Source of the DNA: Sphingomonas_E sp042693015
GTDB taxonomy: Bacteria > Pseudomonadota > Alphaproteobacteria > Sphingomonadales > Sphingomonadaceae
Direction: 5' to 3'
NCBI RefSeq assembly: GCF_042693015.1
Contig: NZ_CP170544.1
Coordinates: 2,046,001 to 2,110,000, forward strand
Length of the DNA: 64,000 bases
A model generated the notes under the pieces. That model was not told the DNA's origin. It saw only the letters and a program-made list of their open reading frames with translations, and searched no databases. Below are positions 32,194 to 40,456 of the stretch, piece by piece. The position numbers and the translations under genes were made by a program. Numbering within the stretch: position 1 is the first letter of the stretch; the number at the start of each line of letters is the position of its first letter.

Positions 32194-34497
32194 ATGCGGG
32201 AGAAGGAACTCCGGCTGGCGCTGGTCTGCTATGGCGGAATCAGCCTGGCCGTTTACATGCACGGGATCACGCTGGAAGTGTGGCGATTGGCCCGCGCCAG
32301 CCGGGCCTTTCATTCGGGCGAACCCTGCGCCGGCGGCAGCGAATCCGTCTATCGCGACTTGCTGGAGACGATCGAGCGGGAAACCGGCATCCGGGTCCGC
32401 GTGCTCGTCGATATCGTCGCCGGTGCCAGCGCGGGCGGCATCAATGGCGTGTTTCTGGGCCAGGCGATCGCATCGGGCCAGTCGCTCGAGCCCTTGACCG
32501 AACTGTGGCTGGAGGGGGCCGATGTCGACATATTGATCGATCCCGACGCCCGCCCGCTTTCCCGCGCGACCAAGATGTGGGCGACACCGCTCGCCTGGTG
32601 GGCGGCGGGCCGGCGCGGCGGCACGATCGAGCGCACCGTCGATGCGGATACGCGGGAGGAAGTTCGCGCCAAGCTTTCCCGCTTCGTCCGCGCCCGCTGG
32701 TTCGCTCCGCCCTTTGGCGGTGAAGGCTTCACCAACCTGCTGCTCGACGCACTCGACGCCATGGCCCAATCGCCGGCGGGGGAACCACTACTGCCGCCTG
32801 GCCAACCGCTCGACCTGTTCGTCACCGTCACCGATTTTCACGGGCACCCGGAACGGCTTGTGCTCAATTCCCCGCCCGAAATCGTCGAGACCGAGCATAG
32901 GCTGGTCATCAGTTTCAGCGATCACGGCCTGTCGCCCCGCTATCTCGGCGACACGCCGGATCTCGCTTTTGCCGCCCGCGCCACGGCGAGCTTCCCCGGC
33001 GCCTTCCCGCCCTTCACGGTTAGCGAACTGGATCGCGCGCTGGCCGGCCGGAAGCGCGAATGGCCGACGCGCTCAGCGTTTCTAGCACGCACGCTTCCGC
33101 GACAGGCCGCGATCGGAACGGCGGAGGACACGGTGCTGATCGACGGCGCGGTTCTCGCCAACGCGCCGTTCGGTGCGGCAACCCAGGCGCTCAAGGATCG
33201 CCCGGCCCGTCGCGAGGTCGATCGCCGCATGGTCTATATCGATCCCAAACCGAACATCGATGCATTCCGTCTGAGCGGCGCGAAGGCGGAACTGCCCGGC
33301 TTCTTCGCCACCATCTTCGGCGCGCTTTCGGATATTCCCCGCGAGCAGCCGATCGGCGACAATCTCGATGCGATCGAGGCGCGGTCGCGCCGCATCCGCC
33401 GGATGCGGAAGATCGTCGATGCCATTCGCCCGGAAGTCGAAGGTGCGATCGACACCCTGTTCGGCCGCACCTTCTTCCTCGATAATCCGACACCCGCGCG
33501 GCTCACCGCATGGCGGGCCAAGGCGCAGGACGCCGCGGCTCGCCAGGCCGGTTATGCCTATGCTGCCTACGGCCATCTGAAACTGTCGGGCGTGGTCGAG
33601 GATATGATCGACCAGATCGCCACACTCGCCAGCGCAGACCGGATAGCTAATAGCGAAATCCGGGGAGCAATCTGGGCCGAGATCCGCAAGATGGGGCTCA
33701 CCGAACCAGGGGCGCTTTCCGCCAATGGTGCAAGCGAGACGGCCGTCGCCTTTTTCCGTGACCATGATCTCGGTTTTCGCATCCGCCGGCTGCGCGCGCT
33801 GATCCGCCGTATCAGCGAGATCGAGGAAGCCGCCTCCGAACCCCTTCCCTCGATCCAAACGGCACGCGACGCCGCTTATTCCGCGTTGGCGCTCTATCTT
33901 GATCGCCAGATGGACGATTTCTTCGGTCCCGACCCCATTACCGCGGCCGGAAATGCGGCGCAGCAGCCCGCCGCCGCCATGGCCGCGATTGCCGCTGCGC
34001 GCGATCTCCGCCTCGTCGATGATCGGGCGGACGATCTGCTCGCCACCGCACTGACCGACCTGCCCAAGGCCGAACGCCGCGATGTGCTCCTCACCTATCT
34101 GGGCTTCCCGTTTTACGACATCGCCACGCTGCCGCTGCTCCACTCCGAGGGGACGGACGAGTTCAATCCCGTGCTGGTCGACCGCATCGCCCCGGACGAC
34201 TGTTCCGCCATTCGCGCCGGCGGGGCGGAAGCGACGTTGAAGGGCATCCAGTTCAACAGCTTCGGCGCCTTCTTCAGCCGCGCCTATCGGGAGAATGATT
34301 ATCTGTGGGGCCGCCTCCACGGCGCCGAGCGGGTGATCGACATCGTCGTTTCTACGCTCCCTGTCGGCGTGACGCTGCCGCCCGGAACCGTTGCGACACT
34401 GAAAAAGCAGGCTTTCCGGGCGATCCTGGCACAGGAACGCCCGCGGCTCGATGCCATCCAGCCCTTGTTCGACCAACTTGAACGAGAGGTCGGTTAG
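32194..34497 (+). CDS. Patatin-like phospholipase-related protein
   Basis: The 767-residue protein belongs to the long patatin-related family. It opens LRLALVCYGGISLAVYMHGI and has the nucleophile elbow GASAGG with Ser79, followed by the dyad aspartate in VLIDGAVLANAPFG near residue 320. The second half (about 400-767) is the alpha-helical DUF3376-type region common in this family. Patatins hydrolyse acyl groups from lipids. The ATG at 32194 lacks a good Shine-Dalgarno but starts exactly at the conserved N-terminus. A further upstream extension would overlap tgt. Confidence 0.88.
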   Translation: MREKELRLALVCYGGISLAVYMHGITLEVWRLARASRAFHSGEPCAGGSESVYRDLLETIERETGIRVRVLVDIVAGASAGGINGVFLGQAIASGQSLEPLTELWLEGADVDILIDPDARPLSRATKMWATPLAWWAAGRRGGTIERTVDADTREEVRAKLSRFVRARWFAPPFGGEGFTNLLLDALDAMAQSPAGEPLLPPGQPLDLFVTVTDFHGHPERLVLNSPPEIVETEHRLVISFSDHGLSPRYLGDTPDLAFAARATASFPGAFPPFTVSELDRALAGRKREWPTRSAFLARTLPRQAAIGTAEDTVLIDGAVLANAPFGAATQALKDRPARREVDRRMVYIDPKPNIDAFRLSGAKAELPGFFATIFGALSDIPREQPIGDNLDAIEARSRRIRRMRKIVDAIRPEVEGAIDTLFGRTFFLDNPTPARLTAWRAKAQDAAARQAGYAYAAYGHLKLSGVVEDMIDQIATLASADRIANSEIRGAIWAEIRKMGLTEPGALSANGASETAVAFFRDHDLGFRIRRLRALIRRISEIEEAASEPLPSIQTARDAAYSALALYLDRQMDDFFGPDPITAAGNAAQQPAAAMAAIAAARDLRLVDDRADDLLATALTDLPKAERRDVLLTYLGFPFYDIATLPLLHSEGTDEFNPVLVDRIAPDDCSAIRAGGAEATLKGIQFNSFGAFFSRAYRENDYLWGRLHGAERVIDIVVSTLPVGVTLPPGTVATLKKQAFRAILAQERPRLDAIQPLFDQLEREVG

Positions 34498-34563
34498 GCC
34501 ACTGGCCCCTTTGCCAAAGGCCGGCTTTTCGGCCTACAAGGTGGCAACAAGGAGAAGCGGGCG

Positions 34564-34908
34564 ATGCAATTCCTCCGAACCCTGTTCTGGGTAGTGATCG
34601 CGGTCATCGCGGTGATCTTCGCGACACGGAACTGGAACACGGTGACGATCAATCTGTGGGGCGGGCTCCAGGCGGACGTGAAGCTGCCGGTGCTGATTTT
34701 CGGTGCGTTCCTGGTGGGCCTGCTGCCGCCCTGGATTCTCCACCGGACGACACGATGGACGCTGCGCCGCCGCATCGACAGCGCCGAGCGCGCTTTGGCC
34801 GAAGCGCGGGGATATGAGCCCGCGCCCACGCCTGCGACGGGCTCCTCCAGCGTCATCAACGTCGTTCCCGCCCCTTCCACCGTCCCCGTACCACCGGCAG
34901 TATCATGA
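34564..34908 (+). CDS. LapA domain (DUF1049) membrane protein
   Basis: The 114-residue protein has two transmembrane segments (residues 4-24 and 43-63) around the NWNTVTINLWGG motif typical of the LapA/DUF1049 family, a short coiled-coil-like stretch (RRRIDSAERALAEARG), and a Pro/Thr-rich tail. In Escherichia coli, LapA works with LapB in controlling lipopolysaccharide synthesis through LpxC turnover; whether this applies here is unknown. Its stop overlaps the pyrF start by four bases. This LapA-pyrF order is common in alphaproteobacteria. Confidence 0.85.
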   Translation: MQFLRTLFWVVIAVIAVIFATRNWNTVTINLWGGLQADVKLPVLIFGAFLVGLLPPWILHRTTRWTLRRRIDSAERALAEARGYEPAPTPATGSSSVINVVPAPSTVPVPPAVS

Positions 34909-35579
34909 CCCGTCCGATCTACGTCGCTCTCGACACGCCTGACCTCGACAAGGCCAAGGCGCTTGCCCAGCGGGTCCGCAACCATGTCGGCGGGATCAAG
35001 CTGGGGCTGGAGTTCTTCTGCGCCAACGGCCGCGCGGGCGTGAAGGAGATGGCGGCGCTCGACCTGCCGATCTTCCTCGACCTCAAGCTGCACGACATCC
35101 CGAACACCGTCGCCAAGGCCGTGCAAGCGCTGCGGCCGCTCGACCCGGCGATCCTGACCATCCACGCCGCCGGCGGCCGGGCGATGATGGAGGACGCGAA
35201 GGCCGCGGCCCCCCTCGGCACCAAGGTCGTCGCGGTGACGATGCTCACCAGCCTCGACGGTACTGATCTCAAGTCCATCGGCCTCGATCCCGATCCCCAC
35301 GCGCAGGTGGTGCGGCTTGCTGAACTCGCCCGCGATGCCGGCATCGACGGCATCGTTTGTTCGGGCAACGAAGTCGCCGCGGCCAAGAAGATCTGGCCCG
35401 AAGGCTTCTTCGTCGTCCCCGGCGTCCGCCCGGCCGACGGTGATGCCGGCGACCAGAAGCGGGTGATGACACCGCGTGCGGCGCTCGATGCCGGCGCTTC
35501 CGTTCTCGTGATCGGTCGCCCGATCACACAGGCCAATGATCCGGACCGCGCCGCCCGCGCGATCGAGGCGACGCTTTAA
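34905..35579 (+). CDS. pyrF: Orotidine 5'-phosphate decarboxylase
   Basis: PyrF makes UMP from OMP, the final step of pyrimidine synthesis. The 224-residue protein has the catalytic FLDLKLHDIPNTVAKAV with the Asp-x-Lys-x-x-Asp array near residues 60-65, the phosphate loop VVPGVRP and VIGRPI near the end. It is coupled to the LapA gene by an ATGA overlap and ends two bases from the convergent folP stop. Length and motifs are normal for the bacterial type 1 enzyme. Confidence 0.96.
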   Translation: MTRPIYVALDTPDLDKAKALAQRVRNHVGGIKLGLEFFCANGRAGVKEMAALDLPIFLDLKLHDIPNTVAKAVQALRPLDPAILTIHAAGGRAMMEDAKAAAPLGTKVVAVTMLTSLDGTDLKSIGLDPDPHAQVVRLAELARDAGIDGIVCSGNEVAAAKKIWPEGFFVVPGVRPADGDAGDQKRVMTPRAALDAGASVLVIGRPITQANDPDRAARAIEATL

Positions 35580-35581
35580 CG

Positions 35582-36700
35582 TCAGACGGGACTCAACGCC
35601 TCGTCGCGCATGCCACGCCATATCTTCAACGCCTGCACCGTTTCGAACGCATCGTGGACGCGCAGGATCTGCGCGCCGGCATTTGCGCCAGCGAGCGCCA
35701 GCGCGATCGAGCCACCGAGGCGGCGATCCGCTGGCGCCTCCCCGGCGAGCGCGCCGATCAGCCGCTTGCGGCTCGCGCCCAGCAGCAGTGCGCAGCCGAG
35801 GCCGTGGAACATCGCGAGGCCGTTCAGGATGGCGAGATTGTGCCGCACGGTCTTGCCGAAGCCGATGCCGGGATCGACGATGATCCGATCCCGCGCGATG
35901 CCCGCCGCTTCCGCCGCCGCGATCCGATCCTCCAGCCAGTCATAGACCTCGATCAGCGGGTCACCGTAGCGCGGATCATTCTGCATCGTCTGGGGATCGC
36001 CCTGATGGTGCATCAGCACGACCGGACATCCGGCGGCAGCGACCACGGCGGCCGAGCGATCATCCCACAGGAGCGCCGACACATCGTTGACGATATGCGC
36101 GCCGGCGGCGAGCGCGGCTTCCATCACCCCGGCCTTGCGGGTGTCTATCGACACGGCCGCACCACCCCGCGCCAGCCGCTCGATGACGGGCACAGTGCGG
36201 GCGATCTCGTCGCCTTCCCACACCGTTGCCGCACCCGGCCGGGTGGATTCGCCACCGACATCGATGATCGCCGCGCCCTCCGCCGCCATCGCCATGCCGA
36301 CATCTGCGGCCGCCGCCGCATCATCGACATGCCGGCCGCCATCGGAGAAGCTGTCCGGCGTCATGTTGAGGATCGCCATCACCTGCGGCTGATCGAGCCG
36401 CACCGTCCGTTGCCCGAGTTGGAGCGGCGCGCGCAGCGCGGTGATCCGGCCGATTGTGATCCGCGCGGCATCGGCCTGCGCCGGGGCGAGGCTGTCCAGA
36501 AAGGCTTCGAGCGCTTCGACCGGCACCAGCCGATCCGCCACCCGCCGACCGCCGTCGACCGCGATCACATCGAAGGCGGCAAACCACAGCATCCCGCCTG
36601 CCAGCCGCAACACCTGCCCGTCGCGATCGAAGGGGGCACCGGCGAAAGCGGTCGGGCGGAAATAGAGGCGGGCGGAAGGGGGAATCTGGTTCATGTCCAT
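35582..36700 (-). CDS. folP: Dihydropteroate synthase with N-terminal extension
   Basis: FolP condenses pterin pyrophosphate with p-aminobenzoate; it is the sulfonamide target. The core begins at about residue 106 with VMAILNMTPDSFSDGG, then DVGGESTRPGA, SIDTRKAGVMEAAL, VNDVSAL, DPGIGFGKT and LGASRKR, the full set of DHPS motifs. About 100 residues precede the core, longer than in the E. coli enzyme; they include LYFRPTAFAG and LWFAAFDVI and look like a separate small domain. The start is ATG at 36700, with a second ATG at 36694. It converges on pyrF with a two-base gap. Confidence 0.95.
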   Translation of the reverse strand: MDMNQIPPSARLYFRPTAFAGAPFDRDGQVLRLAGGMLWFAAFDVIAVDGGRRVADRLVPVEALEAFLDSLAPAQADAARITIGRITALRAPLQLGQRTVRLDQPQVMAILNMTPDSFSDGGRHVDDAAAAADVGMAMAAEGAAIIDVGGESTRPGAATVWEGDEIARTVPVIERLARGGAAVSIDTRKAGVMEAALAAGAHIVNDVSALLWDDRSAAVVAAAGCPVVLMHHQGDPQTMQNDPRYGDPLIEVYDWLEDRIAAAEAAGIARDRIIVDPGIGFGKTVRHNLAILNGLAMFHGLGCALLLGASRKRLIGALAGEAPADRRLGGSIALALAGANAGAQILRVHDAFETVQALKIWRGMRDEALSPV

Positions 36701-37268
36701 CGTCTTACCCTGCTGCTGCGGCGGCGGGGAGAGGCATCGTGCCGACCCCGAAGTTGAGGAAGTTGAGGGTTGCGTGCAGTTTGTCGCGGTTCAGGCCCAA
36801 ACGCGTCGTCAAAGCGCCGCTTTGGCGACAGTGACGCCCCATCTGGGCGACTGTGACGCGACAGGTGCGCGCCATGCACGCGCCGCATTAGCGACGCCGA
36901 CGCCTCATCGACGCTCCAGCGAGGAATCGGGGGAGGCGCGTCGGCCGGCAGATCGGACGGGTGAAGCATCCGACAGTGTAGAACATGAAAGGCGCTGAGT
37001 AGGAAAGGATTTTGGAGGCGCCGCAGATACCCGGATCAAAGTGCCGATAGATGGATCAGGCGGGCGACGCCGCCGGAGCAAGACTTGCGTGATGATCACG
37101 GCCGAAAGACGATCCCGGTTTGCATGGGAAAACTCCGCTCTCCCGTCTGCACGGGCGATACGGCGGATAAAGCCCCATGCTCGATGAAAATCTGACTGTC
37201 GGGACACGCCGACAAAGCAGACGTATATTCATCCGTTGATCGGCCGTTCTTGAATTTGATGCCGAGAC
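36701..37268. other. Intergenic region without a supported gene
   Basis: Short frames here lack start signals and have biased Arg/Ser/Pro composition, so none was called. Two near-identical 14-mers, GGCGAC-A/T-GTGACGC, lie at 36825-36838 and 36847-36860, 22 bp (two helical turns) apart, upstream of folP. A looser third copy follows near 36889. The segment 37130-37210 resembles degenerate dispersed intergenic sequence. Confidence 0.6.
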
Positions 37269-37706
37269 TTAGGGCGCGATCTTATCCGCGGATCGATAAG
37301 GGGCTCTGCCTTGAAGGCAAGTCTCCGATTCCTCGCATTTCAAATGTTTGTTCATTAGCGCGCGCACCCTTTCGATGGACGCGCACGGTGCCCCAGCCTC
37401 GAAGTCGAGTGTGGTGAATGGTTGAGGGTGCATCTTTGCCACAGCATCGAGGAAGGTCATCAACGCTGGTTCGCCACCATACAGTGATTCGATATCCGCC
37501 CCGTTCCACGTCAGGCTGCCTGAGCGTTCGACCTTGATCGTGTTAAATGCGGGCAATGTGATTGGAATACCCCGTCCATCCCAGAAGTGCGTATCATTCC
37601 AGTTGAGAAAACCCCGTGGAGGCACCGCGCAATTGGGTTGAATAGGAACTGATTTGTTGCACGACGCGATCAGGATCAGAACGACAGTGAGCGCCAGCTT
37701 TTTCAT
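37269..37706 (-). CDS. Putative lipoprotein, ExbD-like periplasmic domain
   Basis: The 145-residue product starts at 37706 (MKKLALTVVLILIASC), giving a compact signal with lipobox IASC at residues 13-16. The rest resembles in layout the periplasmic domain of ExbD/TolR proteins: a strand pair around TIKVERSGSLTWNGADIES, then a helix and a final segment with cysteines (ESETCLQG). The N-terminal membrane helix of ExbD is replaced by the lipid anchor. The resemblance is by pattern only. The gene stands alone between two intergenic regions that carry remnants of dispersed repeats. Confidence 0.65.
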   Translation of the reverse strand: MKKLALTVVLILIASCNKSVPIQPNCAVPPRGFLNWNDTHFWDGRGIPITLPAFNTIKVERSGSLTWNGADIESLYGGEPALMTFLDAVAKMHPQPFTTLDFEAGAPCASIERVRALMNKHLKCEESETCLQGRAPYRSADKIAP

Positions 37707-37909
37707 CCCGCGACGCTGGCACGCTGCCCTTGCTCGCGCAACGCCGCGTTTCATCTAAAACCGCTAGACGGGCTGACGAGTCCGCTTACCCCGACGATAG
37801 CGGAACTAGAATGGCCGGTTGGGCGCGCCTGATTCCCGACCGTCAGCAATGGGCACTTTCAGCCGTCTAGCGATCGTCCGCTATGTCGGGGGAGCGGATA
37901 TCCGCTCTT

Positions 37910-37940
37910 CGTCACCCCGGACTTGTTCCGGGGTCCACCG
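37910..37940. repeat. Left REP of the GIY-YIG unit
   Basis: A 31-bp palindromic element reading CGTCACCCCGGACTTG then TTCCGGGGTCCACCG. Its last base touches the stop codon of the GIY-YIG gene. Its reverse complement matches the right REP at 38282-38312 in 30 of 31 positions. Confidence 0.92.
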
Positions 37941-38267
37941 TTACGCGGGCGACGCGGCCAGAGGTTCCAACCCGAACGCTACAGCCAGATCATTCCATGA
38001 GGGATTGTCCCGTTCGATCAGGCTCCGTTTCCAGTCCCGCCGCCAGCGCTTGATCTGCTTCTCGCGCAGAATCGCAGCCTCCATCGTGCCTGCCGCCTCC
38101 CAATAGACCAGGCATTTGATGCCATATCGCTTGGTGAAGCCGTCAAACATGCCTTCACGATGCTGGGCGACACGGCGAAGGAGATCGGAGGTTACGCCGA
38201 CATACAGCGTTCCGTTAAAGGCGCTGGCGAGGATGTAGACGCAAGGCTGTCGCTCGATCATCGACAT
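37941..38267 (-). CDS. GIY-YIG nuclease family protein
   Basis: The 108-residue protein is a single-domain GIY-YIG protein of the UPF0213/COG2827 type. Tyr11-Ile-Leu and Tyr22-Val-Gly form the two halves of the signature, Arg31/Arg32 in DLLRRVAQHR is the catalytic arginine region, and Glu69 in EAAILREKQIKRW the metal-binding glutamate. All residues needed for cleavage appear present. The ATG at 38267 is used; another in-frame ATG is two codons in. No strong Shine-Dalgarno is visible. The stop codon touches one REP and the start lies 14 bases from the other, so gene and repeats form one compact unit downstream of ccrM. Confidence 0.88.
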   Translation of the reverse strand: MSMIERQPCVYILASAFNGTLYVGVTSDLLRRVAQHREGMFDGFTKRYGIKCLVYWEAAGTMEAAILREKQIKRWRRDWKRSLIERDNPSWNDLAVAFGLEPLAASPA

Positions 38268-38281
38268 CAATGAGTGCCGCA

Positions 38282-38312
38282 CGGTGGACCCCGGAACACG
38301 TCCGGGGTGACG
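38282..38312. repeat. Right REP of the GIY-YIG unit
   Basis: A 31-bp element, CGGTGGACCCCGGAAC then ACGTCCGGGGTGACG, which is the inverted copy of 37910-37940 with one difference. It lies upstream of the GIY-YIG start codon and may form part of its leader. Confidence 0.92.
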
Positions 38313-38362
38313 AGGGGAGTTCGTATCGTCGACGGCGTCCGCTAAGTCCGCGTGTCCCGACA

Positions 38363-38397
38363 GGCAGCTTTCCGACAGATGGTGGCGAAAAGCTGCC
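38363..38397. terminator. Stem-loop downstream of ccrM
   Basis: GGCAGCTTTCCGACA and TGGCGAAAAGCTGCC are complementary at 13 of 15 positions around a five-base loop. It starts 57 bases beyond the ccrM stop codon. No T-run follows on the minus strand, so it may act as an RNA-stabilising hairpin instead of a Rho-independent terminator. Confidence 0.5.
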
Positions 38398-38453
38398 ATC
38401 GGATTCGGGAGCCGCGATAACCGCGTCCACGACCTTTTCAGGTATTCCGGCGC

Positions 38454-39656
38454 TCATCTCGCCGCCCGAGAATTGAATTTGGCCGAGATCGCCGCCGGGC
38501 CCGCCCCTACCCCCCCCGTCTTGGCCAGGTGCCGCTGCCTCAGCACGTCGATCTCGACGAGGCGGCCTTCCTCTTCATAATGCCAGAAGCTCCAACCGTT
38601 GCAGGAGGGCGCGCCTTGCACCGTCGCGCCCAGCTTGTGGATCGAGCCTGCGCCCGCGCCGTCGACCAATGCGAGCGTGCCATCCGCCTTCACCTCGGCC
38701 TTCCAGCGGCGCTTGGTGTCGGTGACGTGCGTGCCCGGTGCGATCAGGCCGAGTTCGACGAGCAGGCCGAAGGCGACGCGCGGCTGGCCCTTCTTTTCGG
38801 GCATCATCACCATCGCGCTTTCATCGAGCGGCAGCGTGGAATCGATGCGCTGGCGGGCGACCTTCACATATTTGGTCTCGCGCTCGATGCCGATCCAGCG
38901 GCGCTTGAGGCGGCGGGCGACGGCGCCGGTGGTGCCCGTACCAAAGAAGGGGTCGAGGACGATGTCGCCGGGTTCGGTGCAGGCGAGCATCACGCGATAG
39001 AGCAGAGCTTCGGGCTTCTGCGTCGGGTGGGCCTTGTGGCCGTCATCGTCCTTCAGCCGCTCGCCGCCCGAACAGATCGGCAGCGACCAATCGGACCGCA
39101 TCTGCAGGTCGTCGTTGAGCGCCTTCATCGTCCGATAGTTGAAGGTGTAGCGCGCCTTCTCGCTCTTCGAGCACCAGATCATCGTTTCGTGTGCGTTGGT
39201 GAAACGCGTGCCCTTGAAATTGGGCATCGGGTTCGCCTTGCGCCAGACGATATCGTTGAGGATCCAGAAGCCTTCATCCTGAAGCGCAGCACCGACGCGG
39301 AAGATGTTGTGATAGCTACCAATCACCCAGATCGTGCCGTCGTCCTTCAACACCCGGCGCGCTTCGTGCAGCCACGCCTTGGTGAAGGCGTCATAGGCCG
39401 CATAGCTGTCGAACTTGTCCCAATCATCGTCGACCGCATCGACCTGGCTGCCGTCGGGCCGATGGAGATCGCCGCCAAGCTGCAGATTATAGGGCGGATC
39501 GGCGAAAATCATGTCGATCGAGCGATCGGGCAGGCCCTTCATCGCCTGGATGCAATCGCCCTGGATGATCGTTTCGAACGGCAGCATCGTCAGCTTCGGC
39601 CGCGTCGCCGAGGCCGCAGCCGTCCCCCTGCGCTGAACGCGTTGCACAACCACCAT
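38454..39656 (-). CDS. ccrM: Cell-cycle GANTC adenine DNA methyltransferase CcrM
   Basis: CcrM methylates adenine in GANTC late in the cell cycle and controls transcription of many alphaproteobacterial genes. The 400-residue protein has the beta-class order: DPPYNLQLGG at 53-62, a target-recognition region, and DPFFGTGTTGAVARRL near residue 240. The C-terminal 80 residues form the RAMA-like DNA-reading domain with CNGWSFWHYEEEG. The ATG at 39656 (MVVVQRVQ) has GGGGAA upstream. The intergenic region ahead of it holds six GANTC sites, which suggests that methylation state feeds back on its own expression. rnhB lies upstream on the same strand. Confidence 0.95.
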   Translation of the reverse strand: MVVVQRVQRRGTAAASATRPKLTMLPFETIIQGDCIQAMKGLPDRSIDMIFADPPYNLQLGGDLHRPDGSQVDAVDDDWDKFDSYAAYDAFTKAWLHEARRVLKDDGTIWVIGSYHNIFRVGAALQDEGFWILNDIVWRKANPMPNFKGTRFTNAHETMIWCSKSEKARYTFNYRTMKALNDDLQMRSDWSLPICSGGERLKDDDGHKAHPTQKPEALLYRVMLACTEPGDIVLDPFFGTGTTGAVARRLKRRWIGIERETKYVKVARQRIDSTLPLDESAMVMMPEKKGQPRVAFGLLVELGLIAPGTHVTDTKRRWKAEVKADGTLALVDGAGAGSIHKLGATVQGAPSCNGWSFWHYEEEGRLVEIDVLRQRHLAKTGGVGAGPAAISAKFNSRAAR

Positions 39657-39688
39657 CGATAATTCCCCTGTTCCGTTGCCACAGGGAT

Positions 39689-39840
39689 GAGTCAGCCGGA
39701 CTCCGCGGTCAAGATCAGCGGGTTGGAGCCGGATGCTCGGACGGCATCTTATCACGGCGGAACGAAAGGAGTCTGCCACCTTATGTTGAGTCCGCCATTA
39801 ACCACGGACTCAAGGGATAGTGGTGTGCCTTTCAGGACTC
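39689..39840 (-). promoter_or_regulatory. ccrM control region with six GANTC sites
   Basis: GANTC occurs at 39689, 39699, 39769, 39788, 39807 and 39836 within about 150 bp between rnhB and ccrM; the last one overlaps the rnhB stop codon. TTAACCAC on the plus strand near 39798-39805 resembles a CtrA half-site (TTAACCAT). In Caulobacter the ccrM promoter is activated by CtrA and repressed by methylation of GANTC sites in its leader. Confidence 0.75.
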
Positions 39841-40456
39841 ACAGCGGCAAAAATTGTTGTGCAACCGGCGCAAAGCTGCGGCGATGGAGCGGCGTCGGCC
39901 CCAATTTGACCAGCGCGTCGAGATGCTGGCGCGATCCATAGCCCTTGTTCGATGCCCAGCCATAGCCGGGATGATGGCGGTCATAATCAAGCATCATCGC
40001 GTCGCGCGCCTGCTTGGCAATGATCGAAGCCGCCGCGATCGACAGGCACAGCGCGTCGCCGCCGATCACGGCTTGGGACGGATGTGCCCAGCGCGGACAG
40101 CGGTTGCCGTCCACTAGCACCATGCCCGGTGGGACGCCGAGCGCCGCAACCGCACGCTCCATGGCGAGCATCGAGGCCCAGAGGATGTTGATCTCGTCGA
40201 TCTCCTCCACGGTGGCGATGCCGACGCCGACCACGGCGACCGCGCGGATCTCATCGCAGAGGCGCGTGCGTGCTTTTTCGTTGAGCTTCTTCGAATCGTC
40301 GATGCCAGTGGGCACGCGGGTGCGATCGAGGATCACCGCGGCGGCGACCACCGGGCCGGCCAGAGGCCCCCGCCCCGCTTCGTCCACCCCGATCACCGGG
40401 CCGGGATGGGCGAGTTCGAGATCGAAGCTAGGGCCAGTCCGCATCTTCGTCGCCAT
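39839..40456 (-). CDS. rnhB: Ribonuclease HII
   Basis: RNase HII removes misincorporated ribonucleotides and RNA from RNA-DNA hybrids. The 205-residue protein has the first acidic pair in VIGVDEAGRGPLAGPVVAAA, DDSKKLNEKAR, VDGN and the later aspartate of the SIIAKQARDAMM region, in the usual order. It ends PLHRRSFAPVAQQF, the conserved tail. Its ATG follows the thiD stop codon with no gap (TGAATG), so it is probably co-transcribed with glmM and thiD. A start at 40444 (MRTG) is also possible. Confidence 0.95.
   Translation of the reverse strand: MATKMRTGPSFDLELAHPGPVIGVDEAGRGPLAGPVVAAAVILDRTRVPTGIDDSKKLNEKARTRLCDEIRAVAVVGVGIATVEEIDEINILWASMLAMERAVAALGVPPGMVLVDGNRCPRWAHPSQAVIGGDALCLSIAAASIIAKQARDAMMLDYDRHHPGYGWASNKGYGSRQHLDALVKLGPTPLHRRSFAPVAQQFLPL

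Larger units (their letters stand above)
37910..38312. mobile_element. Candidate mobile unit: GIY-YIG gene bracketed by inverted REPs
   Basis: A 403-bp unit consists of one short nuclease-like gene with a 31-bp inverted repeat at each end. The repeats belong to the same REP family as the REP doublets at 1238 and 7133, so the unit looks like a REP doublet with a gene in its loop. This resembles the arrangement of REP-associated tyrosine transposases and their REPs, but with a GIY-YIG protein. Mobility is inferred from layout; no target-site duplication was identified. Confidence 0.5.

Noticed and set aside
36691..37207. Minus-strand frames in the folP upstream region
   Set aside because: No ribosome sites, Arg/Ser/Pro-rich composition, and overlap with each other and with folP.
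38313..38457. Short frame starting MSAGIPEKVV that overlaps the ccrM stop as ATGA
   Set aside because: After about 48 codons it runs into the REP and GIY-YIG unit, and it spans a stem-loop. Coding value is doubtful, though a gene broken by the unit cannot be excluded.
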